Positions 44,428-55,298 of a stretch of DNA of 64,000 nt are shown here, in pieces. The stretch is from Corynebacterium yudongzhengii (GTDB taxonomy: Bacteria > Actinomycetota > Actinomycetes > Mycobacteriales > Mycobacteriaceae): positions 2,108,001-2,172,000 of the forward strand of contig NZ_CP026947.1 of the NCBI RefSeq assembly GCF_003065405.1, read 5' to 3'. Both the position numbers and the translations under genes were made by a program. Under the pieces are notes generated by a model. That model was not told the DNA's origin, ran no database searches, and worked only from the letters and a program-made list of their open reading frames with translations. Numbering within the stretch: position 1 is the first letter of the stretch; every line of letters begins with the position of its first letter.

Positions 44428-45093
44428 TTATTGCGTGCCCGGCTCGCCGGGTGGCATCTCGGCCGGCGCGTGTCCCTCCTGCACCCCACCGTGGGTGGCG
44501 AGGGTTTCTACTGTGCCGTCGGTGATCTGGTAGCGGGCGGCGACGACGCCGACGGTGCCGTCGGCGACTTTGGCCGCCAGCTTCGGCATCCGCTGGATCA
44601 GCTGGTTGGCCACCTCGCCGGCGTGGCGGCGTTCGAAGTCATCGGTCGCGGACTTGCCTTCCCCCCGCGCGGCGAGGATGGAGGGCGTGACGCGTTCGAT
44701 GAGCACCCGCTGGTGGTCGTCGGGGATGCCGCCGCCGTCGATAGCTGTGGCCGCCGCCTTGACCGCCCCGCACGCCTCGTGGCCGAGCACGATGACCAGC
44801 GGGACCTCCAGCGAGTTCACCGCAAAGGAGATCGAGCCCATCACGGATTCGCCGAGGATCTCGCCGGCGGTGCGCACGACGAAGATGTCGCCGAGGCCGG
44901 CGTCGAAGATGAGCTCGACGGGCACGCGGGAATCGGAGCAGGCGAGGACGACGGCGATGGGGTTTTGGCCGTCACGAAGGGTGCGGCGCCGGTCGGCGTC
45001 CATGTTGGGGTGGTGCGAGTCGTGGCTAGCGAAGCGCGCGTTGCCGGCGCGCAGAAGCTCCCACGCCTTCGCGGCTGACATCTGAGTAGGCAT
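44428..45093 (-). CDS. Beta-class carbonic anhydrase
   Basis: This zinc enzyme interconverts CO2 and bicarbonate. ATG 45093 gives 221 residues. The ligand and active-site residues Cys52-x-Asp54 (ACSDSR), His105 and Cys108 (GHEACGA) are all present. It is divergent from mutY with only 24 bp between start codons, too little for two leadered transcripts, so leaderless mRNAs or a promoter inside the neighbouring gene are likely. It follows the CanB position of Actinobacteria. Confidence 0.93.
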   Translation of the reverse strand: MPTQMSAAKAWELLRAGNARFASHDSHHPNMDADRRRTLRDGQNPIAVVLACSDSRVPVELIFDAGLGDIFVVRTAGEILGESVMGSISFAVNSLEVPLVIVLGHEACGAVKAAATAIDGGGIPDDHQRVLIERVTPSILAARGEGKSATDDFERRHAGEVANQLIQRMPKLAAKVADGTVGVVAARYQITDGTVETLATHGGVQEGHAPAEMPPGEPGTQ

Positions 45094-45117
45094 AACCTCA
45101 TTGTAAGCTGGCACCTC

Positions 45118-45990
45118 ATGGCCTTTCGCAAGCTCCTCCCCTGGTTCGACGCCCACGAACGCGACCTGCCGTGGCGCAGCCCGGATACCCCCGCGTGGGG
45201 TGTGCTGCTCTCGGAGGTAATGAGTCAGCAAACGCCGGTCGCGCGCGTCGCGCCGATCTGGCGGGAGTGGATGCGTCGCTGGCCGACCCCGCGAGCCTTC
45301 GCCAACGCGGGGGCGGATGAGGTGCTGCGGGCCTGGGGAAGTCTCGGGTATCCGCGCCGCGCGCTGCGGTTGCATGAGTGCGCGCGGGTGGTCGTCGATA
45401 AGCATGGCGGCGAGGTGCCCTCCGATGTCGATGCCTTGCTCGCCCTGCCCGGCATCGGCGCCTATACGGCACGGGCGGTGGCGTGTTTTGCGTATGGGAA
45501 GAATGTGCCGGTGGTCGATACGAATGTGCGCCGGGTGTATCGCCGCGCGGTCGCCGGCGAGTTTTTGCAGGGCCCGGCGCGGGCAAAGGAGCTAAAGGAG
45601 GTCGAGGCGCTGCTGCCTGACGACGGCACCGGCCCCCGCTTCTCCGCCGCGCTCATGGAGCTCGGCGCCTTGGTGTGCACCGCCACCTCGCCGGCGTGCG
45701 AGAGCTGTCCACTTCTCGACGACTGCGCCTGGCACGCCGCCGGCTGCCCCGAGCCGAGCGCGGAGGACAAAGCCGCGGCGAAAAGGCGGGTGCAGAAGTT
45801 CGCTGGCACCGATCGCCAGGTGCGCGGGCTGATTATGAAGAGGTTGCGGGAGGCGGCAGGTGGCGTCGATAAGCGGGAGATCGACGCCGTGTGGCCGGAC
45901 GAAGCGCAACGCTCGCGGGCGTTATTTTCGCTTATCGACGACGGCCTCGCCGTCCAAGACGACCGCGGCTACTTCCACCTGCCGCGGTAG
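45118..45990 (+). CDS. mutY: A/G-specific adenine DNA glycosylase
   Basis: MutY removes adenine mispaired with 8-oxoguanine. The 290-residue protein has the helix-hairpin-helix and catalytic Asp region (LPGIGAYTARAVACFAYG, VVDTNVRRVYRR), EVMSQQTPVARV and the iron-sulfur ligands CTATSPACESCPLLDDC. Its last 22 bp overlap the opposite-strand DUF4236 gene. Confidence 0.95.
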   Translation: MAFRKLLPWFDAHERDLPWRSPDTPAWGVLLSEVMSQQTPVARVAPIWREWMRRWPTPRAFANAGADEVLRAWGSLGYPRRALRLHECARVVVDKHGGEVPSDVDALLALPGIGAYTARAVACFAYGKNVPVVDTNVRRVYRRAVAGEFLQGPARAKELKEVEALLPDDGTGPRFSAALMELGALVCTATSPACESCPLLDDCAWHAAGCPEPSAEDKAAAKRRVQKFAGTDRQVRGLIMKRLREAAGGVDKREIDAVWPDEAQRSRALFSLIDDGLAVQDDRGYFHLPR

Positions 45991-46139
45991 TTGAGGCCGC
46001 CGGGCAGGTTCACCCAGAAGCCGCCGCGGGAGTTGATGGTGACCGGGCCGATCTTGGTGGAGCCGCTCGCCCCGGAGCGCGAGAAGTTCAGCCAGCTATT
46101 CTTGCCGACTTTCTTGCGGTCCCTGAAAAAGATACCCAT
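45969..46139 (-). CDS. Small DUF4236-family protein
   Basis: A 56-residue frame on the minus strand with a strong GGAGG four bases before ATG 46139. It reads MGIFFRDRKKVGKNSWLNFS, RSGASGSTKIGPVTINSRGG and WVNLPGGLNYRGRWK. This matches the DUF4236 pattern (short basic start, LNxSxSG, G-rich, PGxGLxY). The 3' end overlaps mutY. Function unknown for the family as far as I know. Confidence 0.75.
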   Translation of the reverse strand: MGIFFRDRKKVGKNSWLNFSRSGASGSTKIGPVTINSRGGFWVNLPGGLNYRGRWK

Positions 46140-46286
46140 CTCGCCTCCGATCGGATGCCTGCAGACTGTCGCGTCCTATCCTAGCGTGGCGCATCTTTGA
46201 TACTTCCGTGGCCAGGTAATTGTTGCCTAGATCCCAATCAAGACGTATCTTCTTATGCAAAATCACTTCATCCGAGGAAAGAGACG

Positions 46287-47453
46287 ATGCTTAGAATCCT
46301 TCTGCCCATCCTGCTCGGCCTGGCCCTTCTGGTGCCTGCCGAGGCACACGCCGACACCACCCCGGGCCAGCTGATTAATCGCAGCCCGGCCGCCCACCCG
46401 CTCGAGGCGTACCGCATTCTCTATACCTCCACCACCGCTGATGGGCGCCCGGTGGAGGTCTCTGGCTTCGTCATCGAGCCCGTGCGCCCCTGGCCCGGCG
46501 AGGGGCCGACCCCCACGATCGTCTTCGCACCCGGCACGCGCGGCGCCGGCGATCAGTGCGCTCCCTCGCGTGCCGACAACCTGTACGCCTCCCTCACCCC
46601 GCGCAACATCAACGTCAACTACGAGGTGCCCCTGCCCCAGATGGCGGCGCTGGGCGGGGTGCGCGCCGTCGTCACCGACTACGTCGGCTTAGGTACCGAC
46701 GGCCCGCACACCTACGTCCACCACACCGAAGAAGCCCACGCGGTCCTCGACGCCGCCCGCGCCATCGCCGGCGACGGGCCTGTCGGTTTCTACGGCTACT
46801 CGCAAGGCGGCGGAGCGACCGCCGCCGCGGCCGAACACGCGGCCTCCTACGCCCCGGAACTGGACATTCGCGGCACCTACGCGGGAGCCCCGCCCGCCGA
46901 CTTGGCCTCCGTGCTGGGAGCTGTCGACGGCTCCTCCATCGTCGGCGTCTTAGGCTACGCGATGGCCGGCTTCGCCGACCGCGACCCCGAATTCGCCGCC
47001 GCCTTAGACGAGATCCTCAACGACAAGGGGCGGCACTTCTTGGCCGATAACGCCAACAACTGCATCGTCGACTCCACGCTGAAGTGGGCCATGACTGATA
47101 CTCGGCAGCTGACTGTGTCCGGCGAAACGTTGACCTCCGCGGCGCTCAACGACCCCGTGATCGCGGAGACGTTCGCGCGCGAAAAGCTCGGCCAAGCGGC
47201 GACGACGGGGCCGATCATGATCAGCTCCTCCACCGCCGACGACATCATCCCCAACGGCCAGGTCCGACAGCTCGCAGCGGACTACTGCGCCGCCGGCTCG
47301 ACGGTCGAATACCGCGGCCACGAAGTGATCTCCACAACCAGCAGTCTTCCCTACGCCATCGACCATGCCCTAGGCATGGCGCTAGACGTGCCCGACTCGC
47401 TGGTCTATCTGTTCGATCGTTTCCACGGCACGCCCGCGCCGACGAACTGCTGA
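46287..47453 (+). CDS. Secreted lipase (LIP-family alpha/beta-hydrolase)
   Basis: A 388-residue protein with a signal peptide (MLRILLPILLGLALLVPAEAHA, cleavage near 22) and a LIP-type lipase domain. It shows VFAPGTRGAGDQCAPS, AVVTDYVGLGTDGPHTYV, the nucleophile GYSQGGG (Ser172), and ISSSTADDIIPNGQV (Asp). Two further Cys (NNCIVD, ADYCAAG) and the C-terminal Cys may form disulfides. ATG 46287 follows GAGGAAAGAG. It probably degrades extracellular lipids or esters; the substrate is not evident. Confidence 0.87.
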   Translation: MLRILLPILLGLALLVPAEAHADTTPGQLINRSPAAHPLEAYRILYTSTTADGRPVEVSGFVIEPVRPWPGEGPTPTIVFAPGTRGAGDQCAPSRADNLYASLTPRNINVNYEVPLPQMAALGGVRAVVTDYVGLGTDGPHTYVHHTEEAHAVLDAARAIAGDGPVGFYGYSQGGGATAAAAEHAASYAPELDIRGTYAGAPPADLASVLGAVDGSSIVGVLGYAMAGFADRDPEFAAALDEILNDKGRHFLADNANNCIVDSTLKWAMTDTRQLTVSGETLTSAALNDPVIAETFAREKLGQAATTGPIMISSSTADDIIPNGQVRQLAADYCAAGSTVEYRGHEVISTTSSLPYAIDHALGMALDVPDSLVYLFDRFHGTPAPTNC

Positions 47454-47498
47454 GGTGTGCGGTTGCCCTGATTCACGGGCCATCCGGCAGAGTTTTTG

Positions 47499-47559
47499 AG
47501 TAAATACCGACGATAATCTCGTTTCGGCCCTCGAAACCGCCAGATCGTCGGTAGTTACT
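47499..47559. terminator. Long nested inverted repeat between lipase and clpC
   Basis: Outer arms AGTAAATACCGACGAT / ATCGTCGGTAGTTACT and inner arms GTTTCG / CGAAAC make a 61-bp hairpin just past the lipase stop. There is no strong T-run, so it may act as an intrinsic terminator of unusual type or an mRNA 3'-end stabiliser. Confidence 0.5.
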
Positions 47560-47596
47560 TAAATCCGCGGCCCAACTCCTTCCCACACACGCATGC

Positions 47597-47640
47597 AAAA
47601 GGCCGCCCCGCAATTCCCGAAGGAACCAGGGGCGGCCTTC
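47597..47640 (-). terminator. Rho-independent terminator of clpC
   Basis: AGGCCGCCCC / GGGGCGGCCT form a 10-bp GC stem. On the minus strand the hairpin is followed by TTTTGC, 17 bp past the clpC stop. Confidence 0.8.
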
Positions 47641-47656
47641 CTGCCGCATCAGCGGC

Positions 47657-50458
<2,802 letters not shown>

Positions 50459-50621
50459 GTCGTCTCCCTACTAAATGCCGTCTGTTGCTAAAACTGTCAC
50501 CCACTCTAACGCCCGGGGTGGACAGATCATTCTCCTTTTCCGGCCACCCTTAGCACCATACGGGCATTTTTGCAGGCCGGAGGCCTGTACGCCGGTAGCG
50601 AACAGCCCTAAGCTAGAGGTC

Positions 50622-51860
50622 ATGGATACTGTCAGGCCGCCCGCCGTCGCAGGTTTGTTCTACCCCGCCGACCCGCAACAGCTGCGCGCCGAGGTCTCCA
50701 CGCTCCTCGCGCCCCACCCGCCGGGAGACGCCCGCATCGTCGTCTGCCCACACGCCGGCTATCAGTTTTCCGGTGCGGTGGCGGCGCGGGCGGTGCGGGA
50801 GTTGGCGCCGTCGTTACGCAAGATTGCGATCCTCTCCCCCAACCACCGAGTGCCTTATCGCGGCATGTGCACGCCCGGCGCGCAGGCGCTGGCCACACCC
50901 CTTGGCAAGATGCGCGTGTGGCAGCCGGCTGAGATAGCTTCGGCCCCGCGGGTGCATCGGGATGAACACGGCATCGAGGTGATCCTGCCGTTTCTTCAGC
51001 TCACCCACCCGGAGGCGGAGATCTTCCCGGTCGTGGTGGCAGAAGATGACGCGGCTGCGGTAGCGCAGCTTATCGACGCCACGCTCGCCGATCCCACCGC
51101 CGGCGTCATTATCAGCTCGGACATGTCACACTCCTTGGAGGCCGATGCCGCCGTCGCGCACGACGATGCCGCGCTCAAGCGGGCGGAGGCGTTCGAGCCT
51201 CTGGTCGGCAACGATGCCTGCGGCCAGAAGGCCTGGAACGGGTTGAGCGTGATCGCGGCGCGCGAGGGGCTATATCCCGAGGTGCTCGCCCGCGATCACT
51301 CGGGCACCGCCTCGGGCGATTATTCACGGGTGGTCGGTTACGCGGCGGTGGCGTATCGGGAAATCGGCGCCCAGCTGCCGGAGATCGCCCGCGCCGCCAT
51401 CGCCGGGGACGACGTTGAGCTCGAGCATCCCTGGTTGCGTGCCGACGGCGCCGCCTTCGTCACCCTCACCACCAACGGGAAGCTGCGCGGGTGCATCGGA
51501 TCGGTCACCGCCCACCGGCCGCTTTTAGAGGACGTGCGCATCAACGCCCGCAACGCCGCCTTCCGCGACCCGCGCTTCGCGCCGCTGGACTCCCTCGACG
51601 GCATCGACGTGGAGGTCTCCGTACTCAGCACACCCGTCGACCGGGGCCGGGTGAGCCGCGACGAAGCCCTCTCTTTGTTGGAACCGGGGGTGGGGGTGAC
51701 GTTGTCGTCGCAAAGCGGGCGCGGAACCTTCCTGCCGATGGTGTGGCAGCAGCTGGAGACGCCGGAGGAGTTCCTCACACAGCTGATGCGCAAGGCCGGG
51801 TGGCGGGCGTGGCCCGACGACGCCCGGATGGAAACGTATACCGCCAGGGAATGGAGATGA
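50622..51860 (+). CDS. AmmeMemoRadiSam system Memo-AMMECR1 fusion protein
   Basis: ATG 50622 gives 412 residues in two domains. Residues 1-~245 are Memo (AmrB): PPAVAGLFYPADPQQL, CPHAGYQFSG (His44), LSPNHRVPYRG (His75) and SSDMSHSLEAD, the histidines placed like the metal ligands of LigB-type dioxygenases. Residues ~250-412 are AMMECR1 (AmrA): FVTLTTNGKLRGCIGSVTAH, NAAFRDPRFAPL and GVGVTLSSQSGRGTFLPMVW. It ends 1 bp before the radical-SAM gene. The three-part AmmeMemoRadiSam system is widespread but, to my knowledge, its reaction is unknown. Confidence 0.9.
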   Translation: MDTVRPPAVAGLFYPADPQQLRAEVSTLLAPHPPGDARIVVCPHAGYQFSGAVAARAVRELAPSLRKIAILSPNHRVPYRGMCTPGAQALATPLGKMRVWQPAEIASAPRVHRDEHGIEVILPFLQLTHPEAEIFPVVVAEDDAAAVAQLIDATLADPTAGVIISSDMSHSLEADAAVAHDDAALKRAEAFEPLVGNDACGQKAWNGLSVIAAREGLYPEVLARDHSGTASGDYSRVVGYAAVAYREIGAQLPEIARAAIAGDDVELEHPWLRADGAAFVTLTTNGKLRGCIGSVTAHRPLLEDVRINARNAAFRDPRFAPLDSLDGIDVEVSVLSTPVDRGRVSRDEALSLLEPGVGVTLSSQSGRGTFLPMVWQQLETPEEFLTQLMRKAGWRAWPDDARMETYTAREWR

Positions 51861-51861
51861 C

Positions 51862-52914
51862 ATGTGGCAAGAATCGCTTGACGACGGACGCCTCGAATGC
51901 ACCCTCTGCCCCCGCAGATGCCGCCTGCGCGAGGGCCAGCGCGGCTTCTGCTACGTCCGGCAGCGCCAGGGGCAGCAGATCGTGCTCACCACGCACGGGC
52001 GCTCCTCCGGATTCTGCCTCGACCCGGTGGAAAAGAAGCCCCTCAACCACTTCCTGCCGGGATCCGCGGTGCTGAGCTTCGGGACCGCCGGCTGCAACCT
52101 CGGCTGCAAGTTCTGCCAGAACTGGTCGATCTCGACGTCGCGGGAATGGGACACGGTCTCCTCGACCGGTGAGCCGGACGCGATAGCTAAGGCAGCGGCG
52201 TCGTGGGGTGCGGAATCGGTGGCGATGACCTACAACGACCCGGTCATCTTCGCCGAATACGCCGTCGATACCGCGCGTGCCTGCCGTGAGCGCGGGCTGA
52301 AGACCATTGCAGTGACCAGCGCGTATATCGAAGCGCACGCGCGGGAGGCCTTCTTTTCCGCCTTCGACGCGGTCAACGTCGACCTCAAAGCCTTCACCCC
52401 GGAGTTCTACCGCAGACTCACCGGCGCGCGGCTGGATGTTGTGCTGGACAACCTCGCCTGGCTGGCGGAACAGGACATCTGGACGGAGCTGACCACCCTG
52501 ATCATCCCCGGCAAGAACGACGGCGACGAGGAGATCACCGCCATGGCCGAGTGGGTCCTTAACAACATGGGTCCCGACGTCCCGCACCACTTCAGCGCGT
52601 TCCACCCGTCGCACAAGATGATGGATACCCCACCCACCCCCGCATCCACGCTGGTGAGGGCGCGATCCTTGGCGATGGACGCCGGCGAGCACTTCGTTTA
52701 TACCGGCAACGTGCACTCTCGCGATGGCGACACCACGTTCTGCCCAGGGTGCGGCTCGGCGGTGATCGTGCGCGATTGGTACGACATCCTGGAGTACTCG
52801 CTGGATGCTTCCGGATGCTGCGAGTCGTGTGGGCAGTCCATCCCCGGGGTCTTCGATCCCTTGGGCGCCGGGTCCTTCGGGCGGCAGCGCATTCCCGAGG
52901 GCGTCGAGCGTTAG
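51862..52914 (+). CDS. amrS: AmmeMemoRadiSam system radical SAM enzyme
   Basis: A 350-residue radical SAM protein. The [4Fe-4S] triad is C78, C82 and C85 in GCNLGCKFCQNW. An N-terminal Cys group (LCPRRC, GFCYVR) and a C-terminal zinc-ribbon-like region (FCPGCGSAV, CCESCGQS) may bind further metal. GGAGATGAC precedes the ATG, and the start is 1 bp after the Memo-AMMECR1 stop. The pyruvate-formate-lyase-activase-like type suggests radical chemistry on a protein or small-molecule partner handled by the fusion protein; that is inference. Confidence 0.92.
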   Translation: MWQESLDDGRLECTLCPRRCRLREGQRGFCYVRQRQGQQIVLTTHGRSSGFCLDPVEKKPLNHFLPGSAVLSFGTAGCNLGCKFCQNWSISTSREWDTVSSTGEPDAIAKAAASWGAESVAMTYNDPVIFAEYAVDTARACRERGLKTIAVTSAYIEAHAREAFFSAFDAVNVDLKAFTPEFYRRLTGARLDVVLDNLAWLAEQDIWTELTTLIIPGKNDGDEEITAMAEWVLNNMGPDVPHHFSAFHPSHKMMDTPPTPASTLVRARSLAMDAGEHFVYTGNVHSRDGDTTFCPGCGSAVIVRDWYDILEYSLDASGCCESCGQSIPGVFDPLGAGSFGRQRIPEGVER

Positions 52915-52950
52915 GGGTCACGGAGAATCAGGCGCCCTAGCGATCATGTT

Positions 52951-53024
52951 GCGGTATCGCTTTGTTGGGACTGGTCGAGATGAGGTGATCTTTCTATGAG
53001 AGTGAGTTCGACCAGCGATAGCGC
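52951..53024 (+). repeat. R1 palindromic repeat, copy 13, internally deleted
   Basis: A 74-bp copy. Left arm GCGGTATCGC, then a 10-bp insertion, then CTGGTCGAGA; right arm TTCGACCAGCGATAGCGC. About 30 bp of the usual centre is missing. It begins a composite R1-R2-R1 in the opposite orientation to those at 30 and 43 kb. Confidence 0.78.
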
Positions 53025-53088
53025 TCTATATGAATGCGGGAGCCTCAGTCCGGGTCGCGATTGGCTCCCGGCCCTTCTGTGGCGCTTA

Positions 53089-53194
53089 ACACAAATGCTT
53101 GAAGGAAGAACCTTGTAGGACGCACAATCAGGCCTTTTTCTCGCACAAAACCTTGTAAGACGCGCCCTTCAAGCATCTTCCTTCAAGGTTTTGT
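53089..53194 (+). repeat. R2 palindromic repeat, copy 3 (long form)
   Basis: ACACAAATGCTTGAAGGAAG left arm, GAACCTTGTAGGACGC, loop, GCACAAAACCTTGTAAGACG and a right end CTTCCTTCAAGGTTTTGTAC. It aligns with the reverse complement of 30418-30525 along its length. Confidence 0.88.
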
Positions 53195-53262
53195 ACAGCA
53201 GCAACGCGGACTTGCGCCGAAAGGCAGGCCTACGGAAGGCTAGGCACCCTAGCGGCCATGCG

Positions 53263-53371
53263 GCGCCATCGCTTTCGCGCGCCTAGTCGAAAGGAGTCGC
53301 CCAGAAAGGAGTCCCACAAGGTCGAAAGCAGGACCCCTTTAGATGCTACTCATTTCGACCAGCGATAGCGC
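53263..53371 (+). repeat. R1 palindromic repeat, copy 14 (long left arm)
   Basis: GCGCCATCGC, a 10-bp insertion, CTAGTCGAAAGGAGTC, then internal GAGTCCCACAAGGTCGAAA and a right arm TTTCGACCAGCGATAGCGC. It closes the R1-R2-R1 composite. Confidence 0.87.
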
Positions 53372-53473
53372 GGCATGGGCAGGCAAGCGTAGCGAGCCGC
53401 CACGCTTTACAGAAGGGGCGGATGGGGCGACCAGCCGGCGACAAGGAGAACCGACCTGCCCGAGCCCCATGCG

Positions 53474-53570
53474 GCGCTAACGCTGGTCGAAAGGACCCTT
53501 ACAGAAACGAGTCCCACGAAGTCGAAAGGACGCCTCCTTTCGACCGACTCCTTTCGACATCCCGCACACA
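53474..53570 (+). repeat. R1 palindromic repeat, copy 15, right arm degraded
   Basis: GCGCTAACGCTGGTCGAAA left arm and internal GAGTCCCACGAAGTCGAAA; the right side reads CTCCTTTCGACCGACTCC and then TTTCGACATCCCGCACAC. 53571-53633 is A/C-rich up to the lysS stop. Confidence 0.82.
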
Positions 53571-53633
53571 GAAGCCCCCCCGAAACCGCCCTGACCATCG
53601 AAAACGCCAGCAACCCCGGCAACCCGAAAGAAC

Positions 53634-55193
53634 CTACTGCTCCGGCTTCACGATCGGGAAGAGCACCGTCTCGCGGATGCCCAGGCCGGTCAGAGCCATC
53701 AGCAGGCGGTCGATGCCCATGCCGGTGCCGGCGGTCGGCGGCATTCCCTGCTCCATTGCGTGGAGGAAGTCCTCGTCGAGGACCATGGCTTCGTCGTCGC
53801 CACCTGCGGCCAGGCGGGCCTGGTCTTCGAAGCGCTCGCGCTGGATAACGGGGTCGATGAGCTCGGAGTACCCGGTGGCCAGCTCGAAGCCGCGGACGTA
53901 GAGGTCCCACTTCTCGGTCACGCCGGGCTTGGAGCGGTGATCGCGGGTCAGCGGGGAGGTCTCGACTGGGAAGTTCTTCACGAAGATCGGGCCATAGAGC
54001 TGGTCCTCGCACAGAAGCTCCCAGATCTCCTCGACGAGCTTGCCGTGGCCCCAGCCGCCGCCCGCGGGCACCTCGAGGCCGATGGCATCGGCAATCCCGC
54101 GCAGCTCCTCCACGCTGGAGTCGATGGTGACTTCCGGCTGGCCGGGGTGCTTGCGGGCCAGAGCCTCGTTGAGGGAGTCGTACATGTCGAGCTCCGGCCA
54201 TTCGCCGCCGAGGTCGTAGTCGGTGCCGTCGACAAGCGTGACCGTCGTCGAGCCGAAGACCTCCAGAGCGATGGCCTGGATGAGCTCGCGGATGGTGCGG
54301 GCGCCGTCGTCGTAGGTGCCCCAGGCCTGGTAGGTCTCGAGCATCGCGAACTCGGGCGAGTGCGAGGAGTCGATGCCTTCGTTGCGGAAGTTGCGGTTGA
54401 CCTCGAAGACGCGCTCCAGCCCGCCGACGACCGCCCGCTTGAGGTAGAGCTCTGGGGCGATGCGCAAGTATAGATCCAGATCGAGCGCGTTCGAATGAGT
54501 CACGAAAGGCCGCGCCGCCGCACCACCGTGCAGGGTCTGCAGCATCGGGGTCTCGATCTCGTAGAAGCCCTCGTTTTCCAGGTAGTGGCGCAGCGCGCGC
54601 ATGACCTTGATGCGGATCAGCGCGTTACGACGCGCCTCCTCGCGCATAATCAGATCCGTGTAGCGGTGGCGCACCCGCTGGTCTTCGCTCATGTCGGCGA
54701 ACGCGACCGGCAGAGGCCGCAACGCCTTGGACGCCATGTGCCAGGTGGAGACCATGATGGAGAGCTCGCCTCGTCGAGAAGCGATGACCCGGCCGGTGAC
54801 CGAGACGATATCGCCCATGTCCGTGTCCGCCTTCCAGCTGGCCAGCTGCTCCTCGCCGACCTCGGCGAGAGAAAGCATCGACTGCAGCTGGGTGCCATCG
54901 CCTTCCTGGAGGGTGGCAAAGCAGAGCTTGCCGGTGTTGCGCTGGAACATGATGCGACCGGTGACGGAGACGACGTCCTCGGTTTCCTCGCCGGCGGAGA
55001 GGTACGTCACGCCGTCGATACGCTCGGTGTCCTCGTTAGCCACCTGGTAGCGCTTGCGCAGGTCGCGCAGGCTCGTGGTGCGGTCGACAGCGACCGGGTA
55101 GGGGTCGTGGCCGGCCTCCTGCAGCTTCGCGCGCTTCTCCTGGCGGATGCGGGTCTGCTCGGGAATGTCCTGGGTCTTCTTCTGCTCGCTCAC
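53634..55193 (-). CDS. lysS: Lysyl-tRNA synthetase (class II)
   Basis: Start GTG 55193 gives [20 protein letters not shown] and 519 residues. An OB-fold anticodon-binding domain ([25 protein letters not shown]) precedes the class II core. Motif 2 is [22 protein letters not shown] and motif 3 is [16 protein letters not shown] longer upstream frame exists but is not needed. It is divergent from the BCCT transporter gene (105 bp between starts). Confidence 0.94.
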   Translation of the reverse strand: MSEQKKTQDIPEQTRIRQEKRAKLQEAGHDPYPVAVDRTTSLRDLRKRYQVANEDTERIDGVTYLSAGEETEDVVSVTGRIMFQRNTGKLCFATLQEGDGTQLQSMLSLAEVGEEQLASWKADTDMGDIVSVTGRVIASRRGELSIMVSTWHMASKALRPLPVAFADMSEDQRVRHRYTDLIMREEARRNALIRIKVMRALRHYLENEGFYEIETPMLQTLHGGAAARPFVTHSNALDLDLYLRIAPELYLKRAVVGGLERVFEVNRNFRNEGIDSSHSPEFAMLETYQAWGTYDDGARTIRELIQAIALEVFGSTTVTLVDGTDYDLGGEWPELDMYDSLNEALARKHPGQPEVTIDSSVEELRGIADAIGLEVPAGGGWGHGKLVEEIWELLCEDQLYGPIFVKNFPVETSPLTRDHRSKPGVTEKWDLYVRGFELATGYSELIDPVIQRERFEDQARLAAGGDDEAMVLDEDFLHAMEQGMPPTAGTGMGIDRLLMALTGLGIRETVLFPIVKPEQ

Positions 55194-55298
55194 GGTCTTC
55201 CAGACTAGCCGATGGCCCCCGCGACGACTGGGGTCGGCTTTCCACCGCGAGTTATGCATAATAGAGCAGATATCCCTCCACCCCATGGCAAGGCTATT

